Origin: Bauldia sp.
Lineage (GTDB): Bacteria; Pseudomonadota; Alphaproteobacteria; Rhizobiales; Kaistiaceae
DNA: 64,000 nt
Assembly (NCBI GenBank): GCA_026126025.1
Contig: JAHCJZ010000012.1
Span: forward strand, 1-64,000
Direction of reading: 5' to 3'
The translations under genes and the position numbers were made by a program. Shown piece by piece: positions 26,500 through 35,708 of the stretch (the first letter of the stretch is position 1; each line of letters begins with the position of its first letter). The notes beneath the pieces are model-generated. The model did no database searches and was not told the origin of the DNA. It saw only the letters and a program-made list of their open reading frames with translations.

Positions 26500-28212
26500 A
26501 TGGGACTCAATAGCAGGTCACGGAGGTTCGGCGCCTTCACGCTGATGGCATCAGCGGTCGTCGCCTGGCCGGCACTTGCCGAAGAACCGGTCACGTTTGC
26601 GCGGCTGAGCAACCCCGAGCCGGAGAACTGGCTGACGGTGTTCGGCAACTACCAAGGGTGGCGATATTCCGGTCTGGATGAGATCAACCGGGAGAACGTG
26701 GGCGACCTTAAGCTCGCGTTCGCCACGCCCCTGTCGATGCGCGGAGGTCTTGGCGGCAACCTTCAGTCGGTGCCGCTGGTGGACGACGGCTTCATCTACA
26801 CCGTCGATATGGCCGACGCGGTCGTGAAGATCGACGCCGGCAGCGGCCTGTCAGGCACGCAGATCTGGAGAGTCGAAACGACGCCGGCCGAACAGCAGGG
26901 ACGCCTTCAGGGCGCCGCCCTCTACGGCGACAACGTCTACTCGGTCACCCGCTTCGGAACCGTTCTCGCGATCGCGCGCGACAGCGGCGAGGTGTTGTGG
27001 GAACAGAGCTACGTCGTCCCGGGCGAGTTCTTCGATGCCAGCCCGGTCGCCATCGAGGACAAGATCATTGTCGGCCAGGCGATCGGCGATGCCGGCACCC
27101 GCGGCTACGTCATCGCGGTAGACCCCGATGACGGTGCGGAGCTCTGGCGGACCTACATGGTGCCTGGCCCGGGCGAACCGGGACATGAGACCTGGCCGCA
27201 GGACAACGACGCGTGGATGACTGGCGGCGGCGGCGTCTGGATCGCGCCGACCTACGATCCGGTCAGCAACTTCATCTTCGTCGGCACCGGCAATCCTTCG
27301 CCGGCGTGGGATTCCGAATTCCGTCCCGGCGACAACCTCTTCACCGCAAGCACGGTGGTGCTGAACGGCGACAGCGGAGAAATGGAGTGGTACTTCCAGT
27401 ACACGCCGAACGACGCCCACGAGCACGACGAGGTCTCGCCCCACCTCCTGTTCGACGTCGACATCGACGGCACCACCCGTCAGGCGTTCGGTCACTTCTC
27501 GCGGACTGGCTACTACTACACGTTCGACCGCAACACCGGCGAGTTCCTCAGCGCGGTCCCGGCGCAAAGCGAGATCACATGGACGGCGGGGATCGACCCG
27601 AAGACCGGCAAGCCCGTGGAATACGATCCGAATGTCGGGTGGCAATCCTATGCGGTGAACCCGCGGCGCGGGGATTCCGTCGACTTCTGCGGCGGCCTCT
27701 TCCTGACCGGAACCTGGCCGCCTGCATACGACCCGGAACGGCAGCGAGTCTACAACACCTCACCCGATAGCAGCTGCAACACAGCGGTCCAGGTCCAGTT
27801 CGACATGGACTGGCCGGTCGAGGAGCGTTTCGGCCGCCAGGGTCTCGGGGGCGTGATGGGGTTCGTCAATGCGAGCCTCCGGGTCAATGCCACAGATGCG
27901 ACGACGGGCGAGATTGTCGCTTCCGCCGATATTGCAGTCGAATCCCGGTCGGGTGTCCTCACGACGGCTGGCGGGCTTGTCTTCTTCGGCGACAATATGG
28001 GCGTTCTCCAAGCATACGATTCCGATACCCTGGAGCTTCTCTGGTCGATCAGCCTCGGAGCCCAAATGCTGTCGCCGCCCTTCTCCTATGCGGTCGGCGG
28101 CAAGCAGTACGTTGCCATCCAGACCGGCGGCGTGCCGATTCCGGTAACCGCGATGTCGGGCGTGGCGCCAGCGGGACCGAACTCATCCAGTCTTTGGGTG
28201 TTTTCGCTCTGA
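26500..28212 (+). CDS. Secreted PQQ-dependent dehydrogenase-like protein, subfamily A (A2)
   Basis: The 570-residue closest relative of A1 has the same length and the same blade insertions (GGLGGNLQS, GEFFDASP). The signal peptide ends near WPALAEE (residue 27), then PVTFARLSNPEPENWL. Key residues are Asp197 (GDAGTRG), Asn265 (GTGNP), Glu308 and Asp310 in HEHDE, and Arg in HFSRTG. As in A1 the expected catalytic Asp is Glu and no Cys-Cys pair is present. A GGGAGG ribosome site precedes ATG 26500. Expression probably depends on the class I box upstream and ends at the hairpin 7 bp after the stop. Substrate is unknown. Confidence 0.85.
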   Translation: MGLNSRSRRFGAFTLMASAVVAWPALAEEPVTFARLSNPEPENWLTVFGNYQGWRYSGLDEINRENVGDLKLAFATPLSMRGGLGGNLQSVPLVDDGFIYTVDMADAVVKIDAGSGLSGTQIWRVETTPAEQQGRLQGAALYGDNVYSVTRFGTVLAIARDSGEVLWEQSYVVPGEFFDASPVAIEDKIIVGQAIGDAGTRGYVIAVDPDDGAELWRTYMVPGPGEPGHETWPQDNDAWMTGGGGVWIAPTYDPVSNFIFVGTGNPSPAWDSEFRPGDNLFTASTVVLNGDSGEMEWYFQYTPNDAHEHDEVSPHLLFDVDIDGTTRQAFGHFSRTGYYYTFDRNTGEFLSAVPAQSEITWTAGIDPKTGKPVEYDPNVGWQSYAVNPRRGDSVDFCGGLFLTGTWPPAYDPERQRVYNTSPDSSCNTAVQVQFDMDWPVEERFGRQGLGGVMGFVNASLRVNATDATTGEIVASADIAVESRSGVLTTAGGLVFFGDNMGVLQAYDSDTLELLWSISLGAQMLSPPFSYAVGGKQYVAIQTGGVPIPVTAMSGVAPAGPNSSSLWVFSL

Positions 28213-28218
28213 CGCAGG

Positions 28219-28243
28219 GCGGGGGACCACGGTCCCCCGCTTT
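28219..28243 (+). terminator. Terminator after PQQ gene A2
   Basis: GCGGGGGACC and GGTCCCCCGC form a 10-bp stem with a 2-nt gap, followed by TTT. It starts 7 bp after the stop codon. Confidence 0.7.
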
Positions 28244-28328
28244 CGTCCTCGCTGCATGGGCCAACGTCAGCGGCCGACGCGGGACGCGCATTTGCCAAAC
28301 GAACGCGTGCCGAGGTCCCACCAGGTTT

Positions 28329-28344
28329 CGACCTGACTAGGTAG
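28329..28344. promoter_or_regulatory. Class I box of PQQ gene B2
   Basis: CGACCTGACTAGGTAG lies 115 bp before the PQQ start at 28459. It differs from the A2 box at one spacer base, and both share the longer context TTCGACCTG. Confidence 0.65.
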
Positions 28345-28458
28345 AGACGGAACCTCAAGCGCAGGCTAGCCGGGGACTGCGGGCCGATCGCGGTCCGCCA
28401 AAACGCATGTCGCGGCCGATCTCGGCAGCTCGCGCCTGCATAACAATGGGAGGGAGCT

Positions 28459-30237
28459 TTGAAGTACCAAAGGACGTTCTGCAGAGTTGGATTGGCCGCG
28501 CTGCTGCTCGGATCCACCGCCTCGCTGACGCTGGCTGAATCGCCGGTCACCTTCGAGCGGATGTCGAATCCGGAGCCTGAGAACTGGCTCATGCCGCATG
28601 GCACGTACAACATGTGGCGGCACTCGCTGCTGACGGAGATCACGCCGGAGAATGTCGGCGGGCTGCGTATCGCCTATGCCACGCCTCTCGGCACGTTCCC
28701 GTATGGCTTTGGCGCGGAGACCGTTCCGGTGGTCGACGACGGCAACCTCTATGTGACCAACGCCGCCAGCGACGTCTTCAAGTTCAACGTCCAGTCCGGA
28801 ACGCTCGCCCAGCAGGTCTGGTATTTCGATCCAGAAGTCGACGTCGCGGTGGGGCATGCGAGCTTCGGGCTGATGCAGCGCGGCGTGGCGCTGAATGGCG
28901 ACCTCGTCATCGCCTACACCTCCGACGGGCGCGTGATCGCCCTCGACCGCGACAGCGGCGAGGTCGTCTATGACCGCCAGGTCGCCATCCCGATCGCGGA
29001 ATTCATCACCACCCAGCCGCTTTCGATCCGCGACATGGTGATCGTCTCCAATGCGAGAGGCGATCTCGGCGGCCGGGGCTGGGCCGCGGCCCTCGACGCG
29101 GCGACCGGTGACGAGATCTGGCGCTTCTACACCATCCCCGGGCCCGGCGAGCCGGGGCACGAGACGTGGCCGGCCGACAACGAGGCATGGACCACCGGCG
29201 GGGCGTCTCTCTGGGTCCAGCCGAGCTACGACATCGCCTCGAACATGCTGTTCTACGGCACCTCGAACGCCGCGCCGGCCTACGACCCCGCCTATCGTCC
29301 GGGCGACAACCTCTACACCTCGTCGACCGTGGCCCTCGATGCCGACACCGGCGAGCTGCAGTGGTACTTCCAGTACGTCCCCAATGAAGGCTTCGAGTGG
29401 GACGAGAACACGCCCAACATCCTGGTCGACACCGAGATCAACGGCGAAATGCGCCAGGTCATGGCGCACCACTCGATGCGGAACGGCTATTTCTACGTTC
29501 TCGACCGCACCAATGGCGAGTTCGTGCATGCGCAGCCGAACGCGCCGAGCGTCAACTGGACCGCGGGTCTCGATCCGAAGACCGGATTGCCGGTCGAGTA
29601 CAATCCGGATTCCGACTTCCAGGACTATGACGGGCTCAACTCGCTGCGCGGCGGCGCCACACGGTCGGGCTGCTCGGCCGCGTCGCAATGGGGCGGCCAG
29701 ACCTACATTCCCGAGCTGAACCGGGTCTATTCGACCATCACCGACAGCTGCTTCACCCGGGCGGCGGCGGCGCCGAACTATGAGGAGCAGCCGTACGTCT
29801 TCGGTGAGATCCATCTGCACGGGGCCTATGGCGACGGGTCGCAGGCCGATGGCATTCCGCCCGACGACTGGTCGCGCGGCGCACCGGCCGGCCCGGCGCC
29901 GGACGAGATGCTCGCGACGCGGATCGGGCCGCAACTGACCGCCGTCGACGTCTCGACCGGCGAGACCGTCGTGTCGGTGCCGGTGACCGCGGCGGCGGTC
30001 GCGAGCGGCACGCTCTCCACCACCACCGGCCTCGTCTTCACCGCTTTCGGCAATGGGTGGGTGCGCGCCTTCGACGCCGAAACCCTCGAGACGCTGTGGG
30101 AGATGAATGTCGGCACGCCGTTCAAGGCGCCGCCGATCACCTTCGCCGTCGACGGCAAGCAGTACATCGCCATCGCCGGCGGCAGCCAGGGCAACCGCGT
30201 GGTCTCCACCGCAATGCTCTGGGTCTTCAGCCTCTGA
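28459..30237 (+). CDS. Secreted PQQ-dependent dehydrogenase-like protein, subfamily B (B2)
   Basis: The 592-residue secreted propeller enzyme has a signal peptide ending near TLAES (residue 27), then PVTFERMSNPEPENWLM. Subfamily B features are the FKFNVQSG strand, RGVAL (141-145), Asp202 in GDLGGRG, PGPGEPGHETWPAD, Asn270 (GTSNAAP), and the active-site segment NEGFEWDE with Glu313 and Asp315. A loop near residues 450-480 is longer than in B1 and B3. The start is TTG 28459 behind GGGAGGGAG, an example of the non-ATG starts common in this cluster. It is convergent with the pentapeptide gene at 30296, with a strong hairpin between. Confidence 0.85.
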   Translation: MKYQRTFCRVGLAALLLGSTASLTLAESPVTFERMSNPEPENWLMPHGTYNMWRHSLLTEITPENVGGLRIAYATPLGTFPYGFGAETVPVVDDGNLYVTNAASDVFKFNVQSGTLAQQVWYFDPEVDVAVGHASFGLMQRGVALNGDLVIAYTSDGRVIALDRDSGEVVYDRQVAIPIAEFITTQPLSIRDMVIVSNARGDLGGRGWAAALDAATGDEIWRFYTIPGPGEPGHETWPADNEAWTTGGASLWVQPSYDIASNMLFYGTSNAAPAYDPAYRPGDNLYTSSTVALDADTGELQWYFQYVPNEGFEWDENTPNILVDTEINGEMRQVMAHHSMRNGYFYVLDRTNGEFVHAQPNAPSVNWTAGLDPKTGLPVEYNPDSDFQDYDGLNSLRGGATRSGCSAASQWGGQTYIPELNRVYSTITDSCFTRAAAAPNYEEQPYVFGEIHLHGAYGDGSQADGIPPDDWSRGAPAGPAPDEMLATRIGPQLTAVDVSTGETVVSVPVTAAAVASGTLSTTTGLVFTAFGNGWVRAFDAETLETLWEMNVGTPFKAPPITFAVDGKQYIAIAGGSQGNRVVSTAMLWVFSL

Positions 30238-30246
30238 CAGGCGAGC

Positions 30247-30273
30247 GACAGGGGGGCTTGAAGCCCCCCTGTC
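30247..30273. terminator. Bidirectional terminator between PQQ gene B2 and pentapeptide gene
   Basis: GACAGGGGGGCTT and AAGCCCCCCTGTC form a 13-bp perfect stem with a single-base loop core. It separates two convergent stops (30237 and 30296). Confidence 0.7.
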
Positions 30274-30295
30274 CCATTCCCGGACGCGTGTGAAG

Positions 30296-31792
30296 CTACT
30301 CCCGCACGCTTCCGTCGGGCATCACGGTGCCCGTCAGCACCGCATCCGTGAGGTCGAGGCCGCTGGAGCGGGCGCGCAACAGCCGGGCGTCCGTGAGGTC
30401 GGCGTTGGCGAAATTGGCGTCGGAGAGGTCCGTTTCCAGGAAATCCGTGCCACGCGCTGTGGCGCCGGTGAAATCGACCGCCCGCAGGCGGCTGCGGTAG
30501 AAGGCGACGTCGGACAGGTCGGCGCCGGCGAGGGTCGCGCTCTGGAGGTCGGCTTCGACGAGCACCGAGCCCGTCAGCACGGCGTCGGTCAGATTGGCGC
30601 GCGCGGCGTTGACGCTGCGGGCGTAGGAGTGCTGCCACTCGACGCCGATCATCGTGGCGTTGGTGAAGCGCGCCCTCTCCGCCGCGATTCCGTTCAGCAG
30701 CGCGCCCGTCAGGTCGGCGGCGGCGGCGTCGGTCTGGTAGAGGAAGGCGTCGGTGAGGTCGGCGCCGGACAGGTTGGCGCGCTTGAGATCGGCGAGGTTG
30801 AGGTTGGCGCCCGCGAGGTTCGCGCCGGCGAGGCTGGCGCCGCCGAGAAGCGCCCGGTGCAGCGACGCGCCCGAAAGGTTCGCGTCCGACAGATCGGCCC
30901 CGGCAAGATCGCGGCGCTGCAGCTGGGCGCCGGAGAGGTCGCAACCCGGGCAATCCCTGACGGCGCCGGCGAGGAATGCTTCGAGCGGGTCCGTGGGAAT
31001 CTCCGCGGCGGGCGGTTCGCCGGCGAAGGGCGCATCGCCGCCGCCGAGGATCGGGTCGCCATTGGCGTCGACCTGGTAGATCTCGACCCGCGAGGTGCTT
31101 TCCCAGTAGCCGGCGCGCGGCAGGCCGTCGACGGGGTTGATCAGCGTCTGGCCAGGGCGGCGCAGGAGGCGCGCCTGCGTCGTGATGAGGAGGCCGTCCT
31201 CGGTCAGCTTGGTGCAGTCCTGCTTGACGAGCGCGCCGCCGACCGGCGTTTCGCCCTCGCCGACCGGGAGGTCGACGCACGACCACCCTCCTCCGCCATA
31301 GACGCTGCGCAGGAAATCGGCCATCGAGACCGCCGCGCGACGGGTGCGGTCGCTGACGCGGTCGTCGGTGACGGCGCGAATTCCGCGCACGATGCCGGAA
31401 TCGTCGATCAGCACCGAGCCGAGGATCGGGAAATTGCCGATCTTGGTGCCCTGGAAGAGCTCGGCGCGCAGGAAGTCGCGCTGCGCCAGCGCGACATAGT
31501 GGATCTCGTCATTGTAGCGGAACTGGACCTCGTGGAGGCCGGTCGCTTCCGGCGGGCACTGCGCGAATTCGGCGAAAGAGGCGATGCGCAGCGACGGCGG
31601 GCCGCCATTGGTGCCGCAGGCGAACTCCTGGAAGTCGGCCGGCAGCGCGCTGATCGGGGTACCGATCGCGATCTCGCGGATGGTGGAACGGCGCGCAATG
31701 TCGTCCTGCGCGAACGACGGCATGGCGACAAGCAGGAACGCAGCGAGGAATGCGCGCCGGTAGCGTTCGGCGTTTGCGACGATCCGGGCCAA
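30296..31792 (-). CDS. Secreted pentapeptide-repeat protein with conserved [10 protein letters not shown]-terminal domain (P1)
   Basis: The 498-residue protein has a signal peptide (AFLAAFLLVAMPSFAQ), then a ~240-residue domain marked by [11 protein letters not shown] and a regular set of cysteines. It ends with a right-handed pentapeptide-repeat helix that starts at DCPGCDLSGAQLQRRDL and runs as A(D/N)LxX units to the C-terminus. The same architecture recurs at 42472 and 62185 in this window. It lies directly downstream of PQQ gene C1 on the same strand with an 87-bp gap. The start is TTG 31792 behind GGGGGAGA. The role is unknown; a periplasmic binding or scaffold partner of the PQQ enzymes is an inference from position. 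Confidence 0.82.
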   Translation of the reverse strand: MARIVANAERYRRAFLAAFLLVAMPSFAQDDIARRSTIREIAIGTPISALPADFQEFACGTNGGPPSLRIASFAEFAQCPPEATGLHEVQFRYNDEIHYVALAQRDFLRAELFQGTKIGNFPILGSVLIDDSGIVRGIRAVTDDRVSDRTRRAAVSMADFLRSVYGGGGWSCVDLPVGEGETPVGGALVKQDCTKLTEDGLLITTQARLLRRPGQTLINPVDGLPRAGYWESTSRVEIYQVDANGDPILGGGDAPFAGEPPAAEIPTDPLEAFLAGAVRDCPGCDLSGAQLQRRDLAGADLSDANLSGASLHRALLGGASLAGANLAGANLNLADLKRANLSGADLTDAFLYQTDAAAADLTGALLNGIAAERARFTNATMIGVEWQHSYARSVNAARANLTDAVLTGSVLVEADLQSATLAGADLSDVAFYRSRLRAVDFTGATARGTDFLETDLSDANFANADLTDARLLRARSSGLDLTDAVLTGTVMPDGSVRE

Positions 31793-31837
31793 CGATCTCC
31801 CCCAAGCGGAGCGGCCAATCGAAAGGCTTCTCTTTGG

Positions 31838-31863
31838 CCGGCGCGGCCCGAAGGCCGCGCCGG
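31838..31863. promoter_or_regulatory. Intercistronic hairpin, PQQ gene C1 to pentapeptide P1
   Basis: CCGGCGCGGC and GCCGCGCCGG form a 10-bp stem around a 6-nt loop in the gap between the two leftward genes. There is no T-run on the minus strand, so it may stabilise or attenuate rather than terminate. Confidence 0.5.
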
Positions 31864-31879
31864 TTTGTTGGTGAGGATA

Positions 31880-33574
31880 TTACAGCGTGAAGACGTAGAG
31901 AGTCCAAGTGTGCTGCTGGTTCGCGAACGACGCCGCGTTCGGATCGTCGCCGCGCGCCACATAGGGGTTGAACGTGCTGATGCCGCTCGTTCCCACGAGG
32001 ATGGCGACATACTGCTTGCCGTTCACCGCGTAGCTCATCGGCGGCGCGTCGATGCCGGCGCCGACGTTGAACGACCAGAGCTCCTCGCCGGTGGTGTCGT
32101 CGATGGCGAAGACGTCGCCATTGACCTCGGACGAGAAGACCAGGCCGCCGGCCGTGGCAACGACGCCGCCATACTGGTTGTACGGCGTGCGGGCCTTCAG
32201 CACGATTTCGCCGGCCGCGTTCGAGGCGACGACCGCGCCGGTCGCCGTCTCGCCGATGCTGCCGTCGAGGTTGCAGGCCTCGAGCGACGCGCCGTAGACG
32301 AGGCCGGTTCGCTCGCTGTAGCTGGTCGGCTGGAAGTTCACGCCGCCCTGGATCGCCGGGCAGAACGCCGCGACCTGGGTTTCGCCGGCATAGGCGCCGA
32401 GCGCGTAGCGCTGGATGCCGCCCGCCGCGAGCGCCGGATCGTACTCGACCGGCATGCCGGTTTTCGGATCGAGGCCCGCGGTCCAGTCGAGCTGGTCGAC
32501 ATACTGCTCGCCATGGATGAACTCGCCGGTCGTCGCGTCGAGGACGTAGTTGAAGCCGTTGCGCCCGAAATGCTGCACGACCCGGCGGCCGCTGTCGTCA
32601 TTGATGAGGACGTGGCTGCCGATCTCGTCATAGTCCCACTGCTCGTTCGGCGTGTACTGGAAGTACCACTCGAGCGCGCCGGTGTCGGTGTTCACGACGA
32701 CCAGCGCCGACGAATAGAGGTTGTCGCCCGGGCGAAGGTCCGGATCGCCGAACGGCGTCGGGTTGGAGGTGCCCCAGTAGACGAGGCGCGTCTCGGGATC
32801 CCAGGCGCCGGTGGTCCACAGCGCGGTCGCGCCCGACAGGTAGATGTCGGAATCGGCCGGCCAGGTCTCCCCGCCCGGCTCGCCCGGACCGGGGATGAGC
32901 CAGAAGTGCCACAGCTCCGAGCCGTCCTCGGTGCTGCGGGCCTGCATCCAGCCGCGCATCGGCGCGTCGCCGGCGGGGCCGAAGATGACGCGATCCTCGA
33001 GCGGCAGAACCGCCGAGGTGAAGTAGTCGTCGCCTTCGGGGTCGATCTCGGTCGCGACGTCCCACTCCACTTCGCCGGTCGCGGCGTTGGTGAAGGTGAG
33101 GTAGCCGTCGCGGGTCATGGAGAACATGCCGTCGCCCCACAGCGAGACGCCGCGATTGTTGACGATGCCGTCGGTCTCCGGATCGGTCTGCGGATCCATG
33201 ATCCAGTTGATGTAGCCCGCAGTGCCCGACGAAACGTCGATGCGGTAGACCGCGCCCGTACCGTCGGTGAGGTACATGATGCCGTTGTCGACGACCGGCG
33301 TGGCCTGGAGGCCGCCGCCGAAGCCGCCATTGACGATCCGCGGCGTGAGCGCGACCGCGAAGGCCGCCCTCAGGTCGCCGACATTGCTGGTGTTGATCTC
33401 GTCCAGCGGCACGTAGCGGTGCGCGTCGTAGGTGCGGTTGTTCATGAGCCAGTTTTCTGGCTCGGGATTCAGCAGGCGGTCGAAGGTCACCTGCGCCGCA
33501 GCGCCGGTGGCAAGAGCGGTGCCGGCGAGGAGCGCAAGAGCTCCCACGCCCGCGAGTTTCACGGGTGAATGCAT
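31880..33574 (-). CDS. Secreted PQQ-dependent dehydrogenase-like protein, subfamily C (C1)
   Basis: The 564-residue enzyme has a signal peptide ending GAAAQ (residue 28), then VTFDRLLNPEPENWLMNNRT. This subfamily is closest to true methanol/ethanol dehydrogenases at the active site: NEQWDYDE gives Asp314 as catalytic base and Asp316 as the lanthanide-signature Asp. Asp203 (AGDAPMRG), Asn271 (GTSNPTP) and Arg in HFGRNG complete the pocket. NNRGVSLW is present but the vicinal Cys-Cys is not. It is a tandem near-duplicate of C2 at 33833. A class II box lies about 150 bp upstream, and the pentapeptide gene P1 follows. Likely periplasmic alcohol oxidation, substrate unknown. Confidence 0.87.
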   Translation of the reverse strand: MHSPVKLAGVGALALLAGTALATGAAAQVTFDRLLNPEPENWLMNNRTYDAHRYVPLDEINTSNVGDLRAAFAVALTPRIVNGGFGGGLQATPVVDNGIMYLTDGTGAVYRIDVSSGTAGYINWIMDPQTDPETDGIVNNRGVSLWGDGMFSMTRDGYLTFTNAATGEVEWDVATEIDPEGDDYFTSAVLPLEDRVIFGPAGDAPMRGWMQARSTEDGSELWHFWLIPGPGEPGGETWPADSDIYLSGATALWTTGAWDPETRLVYWGTSNPTPFGDPDLRPGDNLYSSALVVVNTDTGALEWYFQYTPNEQWDYDEIGSHVLINDDSGRRVVQHFGRNGFNYVLDATTGEFIHGEQYVDQLDWTAGLDPKTGMPVEYDPALAAGGIQRYALGAYAGETQVAAFCPAIQGGVNFQPTSYSERTGLVYGASLEACNLDGSIGETATGAVVASNAAGEIVLKARTPYNQYGGVVATAGGLVFSSEVNGDVFAIDDTTGEELWSFNVGAGIDAPPMSYAVNGKQYVAILVGTSGISTFNPYVARGDDPNAASFANQQHTWTLYVFTL

Positions 33575-33726
33575 GTGATGTTTCCTTCCCCTCGTCGGCG
33601 CGGAGGTCTCTGCCCCGGCTCCCGACAGCTGCGTTCATCTTGGGAGCGCGCCAACGGCCCGCCCGCGCTGACTTTGTGTCAACGCCCGATGACTATAGAT
33701 CAACGCCTGCTGAATTGCGAGAAGTT

Positions 33727-33745
33727 GTCACCCAAACGGGGGTTG
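33727..33745. promoter_or_regulatory. Class II box of PQQ gene C1
   Basis: GTCACCCAAACGGGGGTTG is an imperfect version of TGTCCCCC-N4-GGGGGACA, about 153 bp upstream of the C1 start. It shares the AAAC core with the site at 39252. Confidence 0.55.
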
Positions 33746-33781
33746 GCGCGTGCCGACCAGCCGCCGGGACGGCGCAAAGGA

Positions 33782-33809
33782 AACGGCGCGACCCTGGGGC
33801 CGCGCCGTT
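33782..33809 (-). terminator. Terminator after PQQ gene C2
   Basis: AACGGCGCG pairs with CGCGCCGTT around a GC-rich loop; on the minus strand it is followed by TTTCCTTTG. It lies 24 bp past the C2 stop, so C2 and C1 are probably separate transcripts. Confidence 0.6.
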
Positions 33810-33832
33810 CCGTCTTGCCTGGCCCGTCCTCG

Positions 33833-35533
33833 CTAGAGCGCGAAGATGTAGACCGTCCAGGTGCGCTGCTGGTTCACGACCGAAGCAGCGTTCGGGTCAT
33901 CGGCGCGCGAGATGTAGCCGCCGCCCGGGAAGAAGTTGTTGACGCCGCTCGTGCCGACCGGGATGGCGATGTACTGCTTGCCGTCCACGGCGTAGCTCAT
34001 CGGCGGCGCGTCGATCTGCGAACCGACATTGACCGACCACAGGATCTCGCCGGACGTGTCGTCGATGGCGAAGAAGTCGCCATTGGCCTGCGACGAGAAC
34101 ACCAGCCCGCCGGCCGTGGCCAGCGTGCCGCCGTACTGGGTGTAGGGCGTGCGGGTCTTGATGACGATCTCGCCGGCCGCGTTCGAACCGACAGTAGCGC
34201 CGGTCTGATCCGGGTCGAGGCCCTGGTCGAGCGTGCAGCCCTCGAGCGAGGAGCCATAAACGAGGCCCGTCCGCTCGCTGTAGCTCGTCGGCTGGAAGTT
34301 CACGCCGCCCTGGATCGCCGGGCAGAACCGGGCAACCTGGGTCTCGCCGGCATAGGCGCCGAGCGCGTAGCGCTGGATGCCGCTGTCGCGGAGCGCCGGA
34401 TCGTACTCGACCGGCATGCCGGTCTTGGGATCGAGGCCCGCCGTCCAGTCGAGCTCGTCGACATACTGCACGCCGTTGATGAACTCACCGGTCGCCGCAT
34501 CGAGGATGTAGTTGAAGCCGTTGCGGCCGAAATGCTGTATGACGGCGCGGCCCGAGTCATCGTTGATGAGCTGGTGGCTGCCGATCTCGTCATAGTCCCA
34601 CTGCTCGTTCGGGGTGTACTGGAAGTACCACTCGAGCGCGCCGGTATCGGCGTTGAGGACCACGAGCGCCGACGAATAGAGATTGTCGCCGGGACGCAGA
34701 TCAGGATCGCCGAACGGGCACGGGTTGGCCGTGCCCCAGTAGATCAGGTTGCTTTCGGCATCGAAGGTGCCGGTAGTCCAAAGGCCCGAGCAGCCCGACA
34801 GGTAGATGTCGCTGTCGGCCGGCCAGGTCTCGCCGCCCGGCTCGCCGGGACCGGGGATCACCCAGAAGTGCCAGATCTCAGAGCCGTCGGTGGTGCTGCG
34901 CGCCTCGATCCAGCCGCGGTTCGGCGCGTCGGCGGCAGGGCCGAAGACGATGCGATCGTCGAGGGCCATGGGCGCCAATGTGAAGTAGTCGTCGCCTTCG
35001 GGATCGCGCTCGGTGGCGACATCCCACTGAACCTCGCCCGTCGCGGCGTTGGTGAAGGTGAGATAGCCGTCCCGGGTGATCGTGAAGACGCCGTCGCCCC
35101 ACAGGGCGGCGCCGCGATTGTTGACGATGCCGTCGGTCTCCGGGTCGGTTTCCGGATCCATGATCCAGTTGATGTAGCCGTGATCGCCCGACGACACGTC
35201 GATGCGGTAGAGAGCACCGGTGGCGTCGGTCATGTACATGATGCCGTTGTCGACGACCGGCGTCGCCTGCAGGCCGCCGCCGAAGCCCGGCACGGGCCGC
35301 GGAATGAGCGGCACGGCGAACACCATCTTCAGGCCGGCGACGTTTCCGGTGTTGATCTCGTCGAGCGGCGCATAGCGATGCGCGTCGTAAGTGCGGTTGT
35401 TCATGAGCCAGTTTTCCGGCTCGGGATTGAGCAGGCGATCATACGTGACCTGAGCGGAAGCGCCGGTCGAGAACGCGGTGCCGGCCAGAAGCACAAGCGC
35501 CCCCAGCCCCGCGAATTTCACGGGTGAATGCAT
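33833..35533 (-). CDS. Secreted PQQ-dependent dehydrogenase-like protein, subfamily C (C2)
   Basis: The 566-residue tandem paralogue of C1 matches over the whole length. It has a signal peptide ending GASAQ (residue 28), VTYDRLLNPEPENWLMNNRT and the active-site segment NEQWDYDE with Asp313 and Asp315. Asp202 (ADAPNRG) and Asn270 (GTANPCP) are kept. Three cysteine positions (CSG, NPCP, EGC) differ from C1. Upstream DNA is also duplicated: the stretch GTCGGCGCGGAGGTCT and a class II box occur before both genes. It is followed by a terminator and not by a pentapeptide gene. Confidence 0.87.
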   Translation of the reverse strand: MHSPVKFAGLGALVLLAGTAFSTGASAQVTYDRLLNPEPENWLMNNRTYDAHRYAPLDEINTGNVAGLKMVFAVPLIPRPVPGFGGGLQATPVVDNGIMYMTDATGALYRIDVSSGDHGYINWIMDPETDPETDGIVNNRGAALWGDGVFTITRDGYLTFTNAATGEVQWDVATERDPEGDDYFTLAPMALDDRIVFGPAADAPNRGWIEARSTTDGSEIWHFWVIPGPGEPGGETWPADSDIYLSGCSGLWTTGTFDAESNLIYWGTANPCPFGDPDLRPGDNLYSSALVVLNADTGALEWYFQYTPNEQWDYDEIGSHQLINDDSGRAVIQHFGRNGFNYILDAATGEFINGVQYVDELDWTAGLDPKTGMPVEYDPALRDSGIQRYALGAYAGETQVARFCPAIQGGVNFQPTSYSERTGLVYGSSLEGCTLDQGLDPDQTGATVGSNAAGEIVIKTRTPYTQYGGTLATAGGLVFSSQANGDFFAIDDTSGEILWSVNVGSQIDAPPMSYAVDGKQYIAIPVGTSGVNNFFPGGGYISRADDPNAASVVNQQRTWTVYIFAL

Positions 35534-35668
35534 TTCGGTTTCCTCCCTTGTCGGCGCGGAGGTCTACGCCCCGGCTTGCCGACGGCTGCGGTTACTTCTC
35601 TGTATTGGGGCGGGCTCCAGCCTCGCCCGCTCCCTCTATAATTCAGCCGCCGCCGAAACGCGAGAAAA

Positions 35669-35688
35669 TGTCCCCCATTCGGGGGACA
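35669..35688. promoter_or_regulatory. Class II box of PQQ gene C2
   Basis: TGTCCCCCATTCGGGGGACA, a perfect 8-bp dyad around ATTC, lies 136 bp upstream of the C2 start. It is the best example of the class II motif. Confidence 0.7.
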
Positions 35689-35708
35689 CAGCCCGGTGCA
35701 GCCGCGCA

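Noticed and set aside
31880-35533. Naming C1 and C2 as xoxF methanol dehydrogenases
   Set aside because: The WDYD motif fits, but the Cys-Cys pair is missing, the metal-ligand Glu is Asp, and no xoxG, xoxJ or pqq genes are near. Only a PQQ-dehydrogenase-like call is supported.
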